Below, in pieces: positions 11,962-24,639 of a stretch of DNA of 64,000 bases; position 1 is the first letter of the stretch, and each line of letters begins with the position of its first letter. The DNA comes from Glandiceps talaboti (Eukaryota; Hemichordata; Enteropneusta; Spengelidae), in contig NC_135561.1 of assembly GCF_964340395.1 (NCBI RefSeq), positions 23,938,986 through 24,002,985 of the forward strand, written 5' to 3'. The notes under the pieces were generated by a model. It saw only the letters and a list, made by a program, of their open reading frames with translations, searched no databases and was not told where the DNA came from. The translations under genes and the position numbers were made by a program.

Positions 11962-12052
11962 TAGCACAACTAAATTTTTTAGGTTCAGTAGTGCTATAGG
12001 CATGGAAAAGTGTGTGTGTGTGTGTGTGTGTGCGTGCGTGTGCGTGTGCGTG

Positions 12053-12084
<32 letters not shown>

Positions 12085-12754
12085 TGCGTGTGTGTGTGTG
12101 AACAGCTTAAAGTCAAAAACCACTTGACTGATTGCCATCATGATATTTTGTGGGTATATTACCTTGGGTGTCTAGTTGGGAAATTGTTCAAATCAAAATA
12201 ATCTTATTACTGATGTACAATTGTATGACTTTGGTAAACAATGTTAACTCAAAAACCACTGGTCACATCAGTCTGAAATTTGGTGGGAACATTCATAGTT
12301 GTGTTGAAATTAAGAATTGTTCATGACATGGTGATCCCATCATTATGTCTGAAAATGTGCCTTTTTTGTCAAAAATCTATAATTCCAAAACTACTGAGCA
12401 GATTTCAATGGGATGCATGTGGGGATGTGTAAATGAAGGTGAATTCACAATATGATGATTAGATTTCAATGGGATGCATGTGGGGATGTGTAGATGAAGG
12501 TGAATTCACAATATGATGATTAGATTTCAATGGGATGCATGTGGGGATGTGTAAATGAAGGTGAATTCACAATATGATGATTAGATTTCAATGGGATGCA
12601 TGTGGGGATGTGTAGATGAAGGTGAATTCACAATATGATGATTAGATTTCAATGGGATGCATGTGGGGATGTGTAGATGAAGGTGAATTCACAATATGAT
12701 GATTCCATTAGCAATATGCAAATAAGATCTAAAAATCTCAATTTCATATGTCCT
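11962..12754 (+). mobile_element. Family A element, partial
   Basis: The hairpin is decayed (TAGCACAACTAAA...GGTTCAGTAGTGCTA), followed by 80 bp of mixed TG/CG simple repeat (12012-12100) and the first three internal repeats. In the third repeat a 61-bp segment has been amplified. The 108-bp repeats and the 3' end are absent. It lies 175 bp into the RRP1 intron. Confidence 0.8.
12401..12700. repeat. 61-bp tandem repeat, 5 units
   Basis: Five units of 61 bp (GATTTCAATGGGATGCATGT...) differ only at a few G/A positions. They arose within the third internal repeat of the family A element. Confidence 0.95.
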
Positions 12755-12987
12755 ATAAAATTTGTTGATATAGCTTACAGTTTTAATGAAAGATTTGCAT
12801 AATTAACGATTTTAGGTAACTAGGCTGTATCTTAAAAATTCAAGCTTCATAATATTATAATATGGTACAAATATTAACTATAATAATACGCACCTGTCCT
12901 ATGAACTTTGTTGATACAACTTTTACCTTTAATGAGTAATTTGCATAATTAATTATTCCATTACGGGAGGCATTCAGTTTAAATCTG
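12755..12987 (+). mobile_element. Family B-related 3' fragment
   Basis: Two related passages (GTTGATATAGCTTACAGTTT and GTTGATACAACTTTTACCTT) each precede TTTGCATAATTAA and resemble the region near 9380-9430 of family B. The end, CATTACGGGAGGCATTCAG, matches the family B 3' terminus (CCTTACAGAAGGCATTCAG). This is a truncated relative. Confidence 0.55.
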
Positions 12988-13240
12988 GTTATGTTTGTGA
13001 ATAGTACAGTAACATTCCTAAATCATCGAGTTGAATTGAGAAATCATGACGTTTGCAGTTCCCGTCATATCATCGGGCTAGACAGTACAGTACACTGCCA
13101 CACACTCAACCATTCAGTGAACTGGAATCTTCAATTCTTCAGAACTAGTCGGCAGAAATTTCGCCCTTTGTTTAAAAGATTCGTTAGTTTTCGGATGTAA
13201 ACATGCCACACGTGCCACTATATACGACGTACGAAGAAAG

Positions 13241-13878
13241 ATGGCAACTGTTGAAAGCGGTAAGTACGAGTTATCTTCCCTTTTTGACCTATTGATCTGT
13301 CTGGCAGTGAGGTCAGATTTTGCTCAAAAGTCCGTGCTAAGTTCATGGGTACATATGTAAGACTAAATGTCTTTTTAGAGGTTTTCCTTTGCATCTATCA
13401 CTGTAGTCAGTCTGAAAGAGGATTTTTCAAGCTTTACAATGAGGGGTCATAATTTTTTGTCGGACAATGGTGCGCGATGGAGCGTTTTTTCGGGAGCAGT
13501 GTAAATTCTAGGTGATCAGAGCAACAGTGTGCACGTATTCAACACTATGTGTACCATGTGTGACATGTTGTTTGTCACCGATGTCAGCCTGTTGACTTTC
13601 TTGGAGTAGATTTGTATCGATGAGGAAATAGTTATCTGAATCAAATTTAGTTCTAAAACAAATTTCTTGAAAATGTAATCATGGTAATCACGGTAATGTA
13701 TTTACATGCGTGATAGTGGATGAAAGCTTCGCTGTGTGGTCATGGTCGATCGTCGCATACATGAGTGAGTAAATGGATTAGATGTACATCATATGCAAAG
13801 CATGTGTATATAATCATAAATGTAATCATATGTTGGCACTTTGTAGGTAATACTCCAAGTTGTGATAATTTTAATAGT

Positions 13879-13923
<45 letters not shown>

Positions 13924-14400
13924 AAAAACAAAACCAGATATGGTTAATAGTACTCTGTTAACCATCATACCAAGCACATTATGTTACCAGATTTGCTTGA
14001 GTTCCAAAGTTAACAGAATTTTACTTTGAGTATTCCATTTTGTATAGTGTATCATCTTAGTTATTTCTATAAATTAATTCATTAATTTTATCTGCTGTGT
14101 ATGCATGGTTATATTTTATTATGATCTGTACAAATGTTTTTCTTTTGTTTTGTTTTTATAGCTATCATGCTCTCTGTGACTGTCCAACAAGTGTATAGAT
14201 GGATTTACATCCGGAAGTCGACAACCCTCATGATCTAACTGCTATTGATGAATACAGATTAGAAGTAAACAAGAAACTTGTTGAAACAAAATAGGTGAAA
14301 AAAGAAAAACACATTGAATTGTATGAGGAAGTCGATGACCTTCTCACTATTGAGATAGTAGAAATAAACCTTCAATATAAAATTTGAGTAGCTGGGAGCA
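13241..14400 (+). pseudogene. Short unrecognised gene start or pseudogene
   Basis: An ATG at 13241 (AAGATGG context) gives MATVES and a good donor (GCG|GTAAGT at 13260). A strong acceptor follows at 14160 (TTGTTTTGTTTTTATAG). The spliced frame stops after about 31 codons. A second frame from ATG 14199 reads MDLHPEVDNPHDLTAIDEYR and onward for 31 codons to TAG at 14292. It would continue as protein-like sequence through that TAG and two later stops. I do not recognise the product. The mix of good splice sites and nearby stops suggests a decayed gene. Bases 12990-13240 could hold its 5' flank, but I see no certain promoter. Confidence 0.35.
13879..13923 (+). repeat. (AAC)n microsatellite
   Basis: This is an uninterrupted run of about fifteen AAC units inside the intron of the putative locus 13241-14400. 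The long poly-Asn or poly-Leu frames it creates are not genes. Confidence 0.98.
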
Positions 14401-15299
14401 CAACATTTACAAAAGGACAGTCTGTTTTTCAACTCACTTCATAAATCTTCTCCGAGAAAGAACATTACCAAGCTCCTGTACATATTTGGTGGTTTGTAAC
14501 ACAAAATTCAATCTCTTCTTTATGTCTACTTCTAGCTTGGTCTATTTACTAGGTTGATCTTGACTATGTCCTTGTAACACATACTAGGATTAGTTCAATC
14601 TCGACTTTGATCACTATATCATGTAACAATGACAGCCAAGTTTAGTGTTCCTCAATTATTGGCTTATCTGTTCTATTGATGAAGTATTTTGGTTGATGAT
14701 TCATTCAAACTTGGCTTGTTTTTGAGAAGACTATTATGGCACTTTATGGGGGCCAGGTCAGGAAAACATAAAATGATGTAATGTGAAAGATAACAACAAC
14801 TCTCTGCAGTTGTATTTGTACCTCCCATAAGGGTACAGGAGGTATTAAGGATGAGATGCAGGTTCGTTGGTGAATTTTGGCCTTTTTTTTTGCTCATTAT
14901 GAAGCTTCATGGTATGTGCCATCATTTGGTTAAAAGATTTTTTGAAAATCGTTTATTTTTTCCATTAATAAATTTGAAATGAAAAAAATGACATGAACTC
15001 TAACGCTATGTGTGTTTTATATGGTTTCATTCCTGAATGTTTATGTACAAGGATTTGCATACGTAAAGAAGATTGACAGGAACGTTGATTACAGAAGTGT
15101 CTTTTCATATGCAAATGAGCCAAAGCTAGTAGGCCTCTGTGCAATGACTGACGTGACATTATCTCTTAGCTGTGTTGTTGTACAAAACCAATCAAACTCG
15201 GTAAATTTGGTTATAACCAATAAAAAGTAAAAAAATACCTCTTTTGAACCCGGACTTATGTACGTTGATTTTGACCAGTGCATCGGTTAAAAACGTTAC
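14401..15299. other. No gene seen
   Basis: This is AT-rich sequence with only short frames. A 20-bp passage near 14850 (GATGAGATGCAGGTTCGTTG) has an inverted, slightly diverged partner near 17130. No feature is supported. Confidence 0.5.
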
Positions 15300-15790
15300 A
15301 CTTACAGTAAAGCGGCCTACACTACACTACAGCCTGCAAGTGTACCCGACGCGACAGCTGTGTATTAGATGACGGTTTACAAGTACCATGCACGTAAAAA
15401 AAACATACAAATCTCGAATATCTAACAGTATTGCAGGCTAATTGTTTTAGCCGATCGAAAAAAATTGATGTTTACAAAAATTAAATCAACACGTTGGTGC
15501 ATCGAAAATGAACCACGCTATATTCGAGACTTGAGAGTTCACGTCAGATGCGTGACATTGCATCGGCGATTTCCGGGTATTACATTTCTGTAAGTTTCAC
15601 AGAACGTGGCCGTAGACTAGATTTGAACTTTCGCGTTGGTGGATTTTGACAATGTCCTCTTCACATACTATATTATATTATTAGGGTTAAGGTCCTATAA
15701 ATTGTGGCAACCACACTCTAACGAATGGCTTATCACGGCTCGATCCTTCGTGAACTTTCGAGACACGTCGACACCGAGTCACATGTACTG
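15300..15790 (+). repeat. Left arm of a long diverged inverted repeat
   Basis: This aligns in inverted orientation with about 20900-21440. Matching blocks include GCGTTGGTGGATTTTGACAA against the complement of 21055-21075, and GATTTCCGGGTATTACATTT against the complement of 21120-21140, in the same order along about 450 bp. Identity looks like 70-80% by eye. The arms enclose some 5.1 kb that includes the zinc-finger gene start. They could be terminal inverted repeats of a large DNA transposon or an old inverted duplication. Confidence 0.6.
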
Positions 15791-17786
15791 TAGTAGTATA
15801 CGTGCGTAGCGTTGTTTATTTGCATCTACGATGATGCTGTTTGAACGTAAACGGCAAAGAATTTGGCACCGAGCGATCCTCAAGGCTATTAAAGTTATAA
15901 AACGGAGATTTTGAATGTACAAGTAGTTTAAATAAATGAGGTAATGTCTACTACGACTCCAAGTATCATAAAACGTCACTCGCAGTGGAAGAAAAACTGT
16001 TGACGTGAGTTCTTCAAGTACCATTATTTATACCGTAGTTTTGTAACACTCCTTACAATTTGTATAAAATTCCCGATGTCGTACGGTGTCGTGGTGTGGA
16101 AATTTAATTTCAGGGAAAAGGTTAACTTTTTTTATTGTGTGTCTTCAACGAAACACCAACAACAATTGCGTAGCAATGCTTAATACATGAGCAGGAATAT
16201 GGCTTCAAATCAGAACGTAGCCCCGGCATATTCAAGTCAAAACACTAACACCAACTGCGTAGAGCAAGGGCTTCGAATCCAAACCAGAAAGTGTACTATA
16301 CATTGTAATGTCAAGAACGTCACGCGTACCGTATTAAAAGATTAAACCAAAGTCTCCACCCGTAGATGAATGATAGATGACATGACACCTTTATCGCGGG
16401 AAACAAACACGTTTCTATCTGTAGCATTTCATGACCCTCCTAAAATACCCGATTTTCTTCATGTCTGTAGCACAACACAACCAAATGGCAAGGATTGAGT
16501 AACATATTTGCAAGTCACAGAAAAAATCTGTTGCAATTTCTGTCGAATTTGAAAGCTTTTGAAAGCTTTTGTCGGGCGGAAGGAGTCAAATTGTGTAAAT
16601 TAGCATTTTTCTGCGTTCTTTATTTTGTATACTGTGTGAAGTTCAAAGCTATTTAACTTTGCGTCAGAACGTCCCAGCTGTGTCAAATTTGGAGACAATA
16701 CTCGGAGACAGTGTGTTGAAAAAACGTTCCTCCGGATTGTTTAGTTTTTGAGGGAATCAAGAGATATTGCATTGAGAAGTGTGAAAAGCGGTAATTTATG
16801 CAAAAAACACAAAAATACAACTTTGGATGATTATAACATGACAATGAGAGACAAAATGAAAAATCCGGAGGAACGTTTTTTTGTTTATGTACATAGTTTT
16901 CATTTAAAGTCAAAAAGAGGACTATATTCAACTGTTTGTAAAAGTTAAATAGCTTTAAGTGAAAATCGTCAAAAAACACAGTTTTTGGGTAAAGATCAAT
17001 AATATGGTTAAAAATGTAAAAAATCACCACAGAAACCACTACTTCATACAAAGACTCGACATAATGAATGAAAAAAATGGTGTATTTATCTTGTCTTTAC
17101 TGTGAAATGTGATGGAGGAAAAATGAGCTGACGAACCTGCATTTCATCTAAAACAAAGTTGTCGCCTCGCTCCGTAGCACTGAATACACGCGTACTGATA
17201 GGAAACAATGAGTGCTTCTGGCACTCGCTGTGATGTTGCGAAATAATCAGTACATCGGTTATAGTATTGTTCCGGATCGGAGCAAGGTGATGACTTAAGT
17301 TTTAGATAAAAGGTACCAAAAAAGGCATGAATGACTGTCGACAGTCTACTATTGACAGTGGTGTAGTCTCGAGTCCCAATCAAGTAACATTGTGTTGAGT
17401 GGTGTTCACTTTGGCAATTTATCCATTAAAAAAGTTATATTGACCAGTGTTCGATCTAGGCCACGCCATTGCGCAATTTGCGCTAAAAAAATCCTTTTCA
17501 GGCGCAACAATTTGGAGTCTGCATACGCCGTATGTATACAACATTGACAGGTCACAAGCTTTTCGAAACTCGTTGTAATATACCTCATACTGAAAATTAA
17601 TTAAACATCCCTCTTTGTAACTTCACATGTATCTATACAAATGCATATTAGCGATGTAACTGCAAAGGTAGTCGGGTAATCGGGGCTGAGGTTAGTCTAC
17701 ATCTCAGGTCAGCGTATGCAAATAACATGCTTTTCATTTTCAAAATGGACGCTCACAGTCAGTAAGTACTAGCGTTGAGGGTCGCA
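15791..17786. other. No gene seen
   Basis: There are several open frames of 60-122 codons on both strands (the longest on the minus strand, 16683-17051). None has recognisable motifs or consistent composition, and none sits between good splice sites. The CpG content is somewhat higher than in the surrounding arrays, so a promoter for the gene at 17787 is possible but not shown. Confidence 0.5.
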
Positions 17787-18886
17787 ATGGCGAAATGCCA
17801 GCGGTTGCTCTCTGACTTTTTACATGTACCGAAGCCAGCTGAAGGGGAAACAGTTTCAGCCGATGCAGCCCCGACAGTCGAGGCATCAGCATGCCAGAAC
17901 GAAACGGGAGGGAAGACTGACGTTGGGTCAACGTCGACTCGTCATCCCCAGGTAGGTCGGCAATGGCATTGTTTACCCGACATTGTCCCACTTTCATCTC
18001 GCGAATCGATTCACAGTAAAAAAAAAGAGTTAGTCCATCCAGAGTACAAGAAATTTTGTACTTAGATGGCCTACGATAAATTTTGATAATCTGGTGAAAA
18101 TCAGAAGTCAATGTTTGCATTTTGGAAACTTTTCCGAAACAAATGTTACGGAAAATATCCGACAGATATATTTCCTTTTAAATGTTTTGCCGCATGTAAC
18201 GTAGAGTTAATGCCAAGAGATAAATTCACAGAGTAGTAAATCGATGAAGAGGCTTTCTTGGTAGAATTAAACAAGGTAGTGTTTTTATTTTCGGTTTAGT
18301 TTCAGTTGTAATAGAATATTTGCAATCTGTTTCCAATTATTTATAGTGGCAGTGTAATTATGAATATTTTTTTAGTCCTGTCATGAATTTGATGTGACTT
18401 AATTTTTCACTACCTTTATCAGGTGGAGAATTAAACTGTTGATAAATACTTTTGAAACTTATGCTGGATTTTGGTTAGTTGTCTGTACCAGGTTGTCATT
18501 AGTCTTTAATAATCTGTCACTGTGGGCATCATGTGTAAGTGATTTAGTGCCATTTCTTTTCCGTTTTTGGACATGACATATCATTGACCAAAAATATATC
18601 TTTCATTTGTTTCACAGTCATTTACACATAATAAAGAGTTTGAACGAATGTTTTCTTCTTCAGGAGAAATGGTTGGCTATATGGCATTGGCTGTATTTTG
18701 AGGAAAATGGAATGTTTTGCCGGATCTGCAAGGAAGCAAACAAAAAAAAATCCATGTACCATTGGTGAAGGATGTAAAAATTTTAAGACTTCAACCATGT
18801 GTAGCCATGCTGGAAATAAAGATCACCATCAAGCAATTCTAAAACTGCAACTAAAAAAACCTTTCAATGTGCCTCAGTCAATGTAG
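17787..18886 (+). pseudogene. Zinc-finger (ZNF862/hAT-like) gene start, two exons, frameshifted
   Basis: Exon 1 (17787-17951, 55 codons) starts at an ATG in GCAATGG and reads MAKCQRLLSDFLHVPKP, a common opening in ZNF862/KIAA1586-type, hAT-derived proteins. It ends in phase 0 at CAG|GTAGGT. Exon 2 starts at 18664 after TTCTTCAG, also phase 0, and reads WLAIWHWLYFEENGMFCRIC, then a Cys, a KNFKTST motif and H-x4-H. This is the TTF/BED-like zinc finger of that family. Within exon 2 a run of nine A (about 18737-18745) shifts the frame by one, so the zinc finger is split between two frames. The second frame ends at TAG 18884-18886. No dimerisation domain follows. It looks like a truncated, inactivated member, possibly inside a DNA transposon bounded by the inverted repeats. 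Confidence 0.6.
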
Positions 18887-20899
18887 ATGCGCAGGTTACA
18901 CAAGCTGTCAAAGTTGAAATAAAAGTGTTGAAAATATTCACCTGACTTTTCTTCTTCTTCTTCCCCATAATGATATACTTCCATCTTCTTATCAGTGTCA
19001 CCTGGTCAAACAAGTCTGAAGAAATTTGCTTTTGGCGTGTCCCTGCTTTAAATATTTATTTTCAATGTAAAACTTTCATGTTTTCATAGTGGAACATTTA
19101 ATTACTAGTGATATTCATCATCTTGAGAGTCCTGATTTTTCCCTTTCATGGTGGACAATGATGGCCCTCTTTTTTCTCAAATGGCCCCCTTTTTGCACAG
19201 GTAGGGGCCCACGATGGCCCTCCTTTTTGGTATCCTAGCTTGAACACTGATTGACAGCTCTTTTGTATCCAGCATGTAGCCAAAATTTTTTAAAATTTAA
19301 ACCTGAGAAAGAATAGCACCATAATTACCCTGATTTTAACGAAAACTCTCGTAAGCCATGAACGATACACGCCATACGGAACATTGAGGTGCTCGACCAT
19401 GTAGACAGGAAGCTGTGCGTGGAGTAATGGATATAAGAACAAACGCGCATAACCTTTGACCGGTTGACTGAAAAGATGACATCATCGATCCTCTCATTGG
19501 CTATGTGTACACAAAAAATGTACTGTCTATCCCGATGATATGACGGGAACTGGTTTGGCAACACCACGTAGCACCATACATAAACAGTTATGATGGGTGT
19601 GATGAATGGTTTTCAGTTATTCATAGCCTGTAATTTTGTTATGTAAAATGATGTTCTCTTTGGAAAAAATCTGCTTTAGGTGACTTTTAAATATATTCAG
19701 ATCAAACCGTATGATATTGAGAGACATTCTTTAAATTTTTGTTATTTGTTTTACCGGATATGTCTGAATTAGACTGATGAATCCTGCAACTCAAATATTA
19801 AATGATCAATGCTACAGCTGGACAAAACTACGACTTAGGGGTAGAACAGAGGTTGCTTTGTTCATCTCAGTGTGAAAATGGAGGTGTCAGTTTCAATGTG
19901 CAGGAAAACTGGTGCAATAAAACATGGTAAAAGTTACACTTGATCAATGTATTGCTCAAAGAAATGTAGTTTGCAATGAATTGGTTGAGCTAATGTTGGT
20001 AGGAATAGCTTATTGGGACCTATAATATAAATTCATATTTTAGCACCTAAAAATGCACTAGTGAGTGAACATGATACTAAAGATTTTGATGGAGGTAAAG
20101 TCTAGTATCACAGTTTTGACTCATAATACTAAAATAATAAGACAACAAAGCAGAGATTAAGAGAAATACATAGATGGACAAATTCACATTTTCAATGTTT
20201 AAAGTTTGTGGCTAAAGCCTTTTCCATTTGGCTGTTTGAAAATGAATAATATTAATTTAAGGGGCCGAGTCATTTTAAAACTGACGCACGACAAATGTAA
20301 TTCCTTCATTTAGGGGAGGGGATAGTAGTTCATTTCATTTTGCATGCGTCAAAATCGCGATAAGGATTTTTTATTCTTACTATTAAATGGAATCAAATGA
20401 GGCAATGCTATTTTTCTTGTCTTGAAAAAATGACAGTCAGAAACAGTGCCGACATACAAGGAGAGAGATGCATGTTGTTCTAAAATAATCATATGGCCAA
20501 GTGACCGGGCCACAGTGATGTACAATAAATGAATGACAAAAACAACAACTTGAATGCTGCGAAAACATGGTTTTATTATTCACCAACACCTAAACAGAAG
20601 TTCCTGAATTCAAGAGACTTTTTTTCTGTTTGTTGGGTCATCACAACTGTAAATGATGGTACATGACAAACTCACATGTCAACCAATTTCTTGCGACCAG
20701 GATGATAAGCCCACAGCCCAAGCAAGGCATTACACACTTATTCCCGGGCACTTATTGTAGACATTACCTCATTTACTTGTACCTGCAACTCTCGGTTTTT
20801 AAAACGTCCGACATAGCTTTACGTTTTAGGATTACCTAATTCAAAATTGTAGACAGGTTAGCTGTTTAGACATGAGGAGATTCATCGTACCCAAATATA
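18887..20899. other. No gene seen
   Basis: This is AT-rich sequence. The GATGGCCCTC motif is repeated near 19160-19220. A minus-strand open frame of 80 codons (19325-19567) has no recognisable motif. Nothing else is supported. Confidence 0.5.
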
Positions 20900-21440
20900 A
20901 ACAACACTGCACTCCACTACGTAGGTAACGACGTGATCTTGTCAACTAAAGTTAACAAAGTGGGTACGTGATCAGAGCCGGTCGTTCAATCACAGTGGCA
21001 ACTTTTAAAGGGCCTTCACGATAATTGATTTGAATAGACTATGTGGAGAGGACGTTGCCAAAATCCACCTACGCGAAGGTTCTAAGTTAGGCCATGTTGG
21101 AGTATAACGTGAAACTAATACGAATGTAAATCCGGAAATTACCGATGAGATGTCACATGTTTGATGTGACCTCTGAACTTTGACTAAAGTGTTGTAGATA
21201 GCGTGGTATTGCAAATGTTTATTTCGGCACTAGCAACAAGTTGATCATTCGACTGATGCTGATTCAATCCTTCTATTAACGTGAAAATCAAAAGTTTGAT
21301 CGCCTGAAATAATTATTCAGCAATAGTTTAGTAATTCCAAACAGATTTGTAGATGTTTTCATGTGATAGTTGAAACATGCATGTGAAAGCCGTGGCTGCC
21401 GTCAACGTGTTCATCACTGTCGTGGTGCGACAGTCAAAAT
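20900..21440 (-). repeat. Right arm of the long inverted repeat
   Basis: This is the inverted partner of 15300-15790; see that entry for matching blocks. The arm also includes the pair ACGATAATTGATTTGAATAG / CTATATTATATTATTAGGG, which is more diverged. Confidence 0.6.
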
Positions 21441-21764
21441 CAACGTGTATAAATTACGGAAACGTGCAAATAAAAACAACAAACAACAAGTTTGTTGTGT
21501 TTATTGATGTCATGGTATATGATATAAACATACATGTATCAAAATTAATATTACAATGGGCTTTGTCCAAGCATATGCATATATGTCATTCTGTCTGGTA
21601 ATAATCATTTCTCTGACATGCAATATTTGATTTCTTACAAACTCAGCACAAAGGTGACATGTCATGTGGGACATATGCTGTCACTTTGTTTTGCAAAATA
21701 TGCAAATTTGGCAAAATGGCCACCATATTTGTACTTAAAATCAATATTTAGGTCAGTTACATAC

Positions 21765-24500
21765 AGTATCACTTTGTTTTATAACTAGGTTTACTATTGT
21801 TAGTTACAGATGGCGTCACTAGGTTTACTATTGTTAGTTATAGATGGAGTTACTTTGTTTTATAACTAGGTTTACTATTGTTAGTTATAGATGGAGTTAC
21901 TTTGTTTTATCACTAGGTTTACTATTGTTAGTTATAGATGGAGTTACTTTGTTTTATAACTAGGTTTACTATTAGTTATAGATGGAGTTACTTTGTTTTA
22001 TCACTAGGTTTACTATTGTTAGTTACAGATGGAGTTACTTTGTTTTATAACTAGGTTTACTATCGTTAGTTATAGATGGAGTTACTTTGTTTTATCACTA
22101 GGTTTACTATTGTTAGTTATAGATGGAGTTACTTTGTTTTATAACTAGGTTTACTATTAGTTATAGATGGAGTTACTTTGTTTTATAACTAGGTTTACTA
22201 TTGTTAGTTACAGATGGAGTTACTTTGTTTTATCACTAGGTTTACTATTGTTAGTTATAGATGGAGTTACTTTGTTTTATAACTAGGTTTACTATCGTTA
22301 GTTATAGATGGCGTTACTTTGTTTTATAACTAGGTTTACTATTGTTAGTTACAGATGGAGTTACTTTGTTTTATAACTAAGTTTACTATTATTAGTTATA
22401 GATGGAGTTACTTTGTTTTATAACTAGGTTTACTATCGTTAGTTATAGATGGAGTTACTTTGTTTTATCACTAGGTTTACTATTGTTAGTTATAGATGGA
22501 GTTACTTTGTTTTATAACTAGGTTTACTATTGTTAGTTATAGATGGAGTTACTTTGTTTTATAACTAGGTTTACTATTGTTAGTTATAGATGGAGTTACT
22601 TTGTTTTATAACTAGGTTTACTATTGTTAGTTATAGATGGAGTTACTTTGTTTTATAACTAGGTTTACTATTAGTTATAGGTGGAGTCACTTTGTTTTAT
22701 CACTAGGTTTACTATCGTTAGTTACAGATGGAGTTACTTTGTTTTATAACTAGGTTTACTATTGTTAGTTATAGATGGAGTTACTTTGTTTTATAACTAG
22801 GTTTACTATTGTTACAGATGGAGTTACTTTGTTTTATAACTAGGTTTACTATCAGTTATAGATGGAGTTGCTTTGTTTTATCACTAGGTTTACTATTGTT
22901 AGTTATAGATGGAGTTACTTTGTTTTATCACTAGGTTTACTATTGTTAGTTATAGATGGAGTTACTTTGTTTTATCACTAGGTTTACTATTGTTAGTTAT
23001 AGATGGAGTTACTTTGTTTTATAACTAGGTTTACTATTGTTAGTTATAGATGGAGTCACTTTGTTTTATAACTAGGTTTACGATTGTCAGTTACAGATGG
23101 AGTTACTTTGTTTTATCACTAGGTTTACTATTGTTAGTTACAGATGGAGTTACTTTGTTTTATAACTAGGTTTAGTATTGTTAGTTATAGATGGAGTTAC
23201 TTTGTTTTATCACTAGGTTTACTATTGTTAGTTATAGATGGAGTTACTTTGTTTTATAACTAGGTTTACTATTGTCAGTTATAGATGGCGTTACTTTGTT
23301 TTATAACTAGGTTTACTATTGTTAGTTACAGATGGAGTTACTTTGTTTTATAACTAAGTTTACTATTATTAGTTATAGATGGAGTTACTTTGTTTTATAA
23401 CTAGGTTTACTATCGTTAGTTATAGATGGAGTTACTTTGTTTTATCACTAGGTTTACTATTGTTAGTTATAGATGGAGTTACTTTGTTTTATAACTAGGT
23501 TTACTATTGTTAGTTATAGATGGAGTTACTTTGTTTTATAACTAGGTTTACTATTGTTAGTTATAGATGGAGTTACTTTGTTTTATAACTAGGTTTACTA
23601 TTGTTAGTTATAGATGGAGTTACTTTGTTTTATAACTAGGTTTACTATTAGTTATAGGTGGAGTCACTTTGTTTTATCACTAGGTTTACTATCGTTAGTT
23701 ACAGATGGAGTTACTTTGTTTTATAACTAGGTTTACTATTGTTAGTTATAGATGGAGTTACTTTGTTTTATAACTAGGTTTACTATTGTTACAGATGGAG
23801 TTACTTTGTTTTATAACTAGGTTTACTATCAGTTATAGATGGAGTTGCTTTGTTTTATCACTAGGTTTACTATTGTTAGTTATAGATGGAGTTACTTTGT
23901 TTTATCACTAGGTTTACTATTGTTAGTTATAGATGGAGTTACTTTGTTTTATCACTAGGTTTACTATTGTTAGTTATAGATGGAGTTACTTTGTTTTATA
24001 ACTAGGTTTACTATTGTTAGTTATAGATGGAGTCACTTTGTTTTATAACTAGGTTTACGATTGTCAGTTACAGATGGAGTTACTTTGTTTTATCACTAGG
24101 TTTACTATTGTTAGTTACAGATGGAGTTACTTTGTTTTATAACTAGGTTTAGTATTGTTAGTTATAGATGGAGTTACTTTGTTTTATCACTAGGTTTACT
24201 ATTGTTAGTTATAGATGGAGTTACTTTGTTTTATAACTAGGTTTACTATTGTCAGTTACAGATGGAGTTACTTTGTTTTATCACTAGGTTTACTATTGTT
24301 AGTTATAGATGGCGTTACTTTGTTTTATAACTAGGTTTACGATTGTCAGTTACAGATGGAGTTACTTTGTTTTATCACTAGGTTTACTATTGTTAGTTAC
24401 AGATGGAGTTACTTTGTTTTATCACTAGGTTTACTATTGTTAGTTACAGATGGAGTTACTTTGTTTTATCACTAGGTTTACTACTATTAATTATAGATGG
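21765..24500 (+). repeat. 47-bp minisatellite, about 58 units
   Basis: The unit is 47 bp with a 42-bp short form lacking TGTTA. Each unit carries GTTTTAT(A/C)ACTAGGTTTACTATTGTTAG. A block of about 977 bp is duplicated: the rare unit with CTAAGTTTACTATTATTAG occurs at 22374 and 23351 with the same order of variants around it. The same motif in single copy at 25428-25480 forms the 3' splice site of RRP1 exon 25481 (TTTTATCACCAGGTATACTG then TTCTCAG). The array therefore seems to derive from that splice-site region. Confidence 0.95.
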
Positions 24501-24509
24501 AGTCAAAAA

Positions 24510-24635
24510 CTCCTGGACTGATTGCTTTGATATATGTTACTTCTGGTGTCCAATTAGGAAATTGTTCAAATGAAATTGATTGCATCAGAAATCTGGGTTT
24601 TGGGTAAAAAAATGTGATTTTTGGTCAGATGGAGT
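24510..24635 (+). mobile_element. Family A fragment
   Basis: It matches the first internal repeat of family A (GGACTGATTGCTTTGATAT, GGAAATTGTTCAAATGAAA, TGTGATTTTTGGTCA). Neither end of the element is present. It interrupts the right end of the 47-bp array. Confidence 0.75.
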
Positions 24636-24639
24636 CACT

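Noticed and set aside
11939-12201. Frames rich in Val-Cys or Thr-His
   Set aside because: They are translations of the TG/CG simple repeat in family A.
13740-13977. Poly-Leu, poly-Val and poly-Asn frames
   Set aside because: They are translations of the AAC microsatellite.
16683-17051. Minus-strand frame of 122 codons
   Set aside because: Hydrophobic and Phe-rich composition from AT-rich DNA, no motif, no splice or start context.
14850-17150. Short inverted pair GATGCAGGTTCGTTG / complement near 17130, as possible transposon ends
   Set aside because: Only about 20 bp match, with no matching target duplication and no coding content between them.
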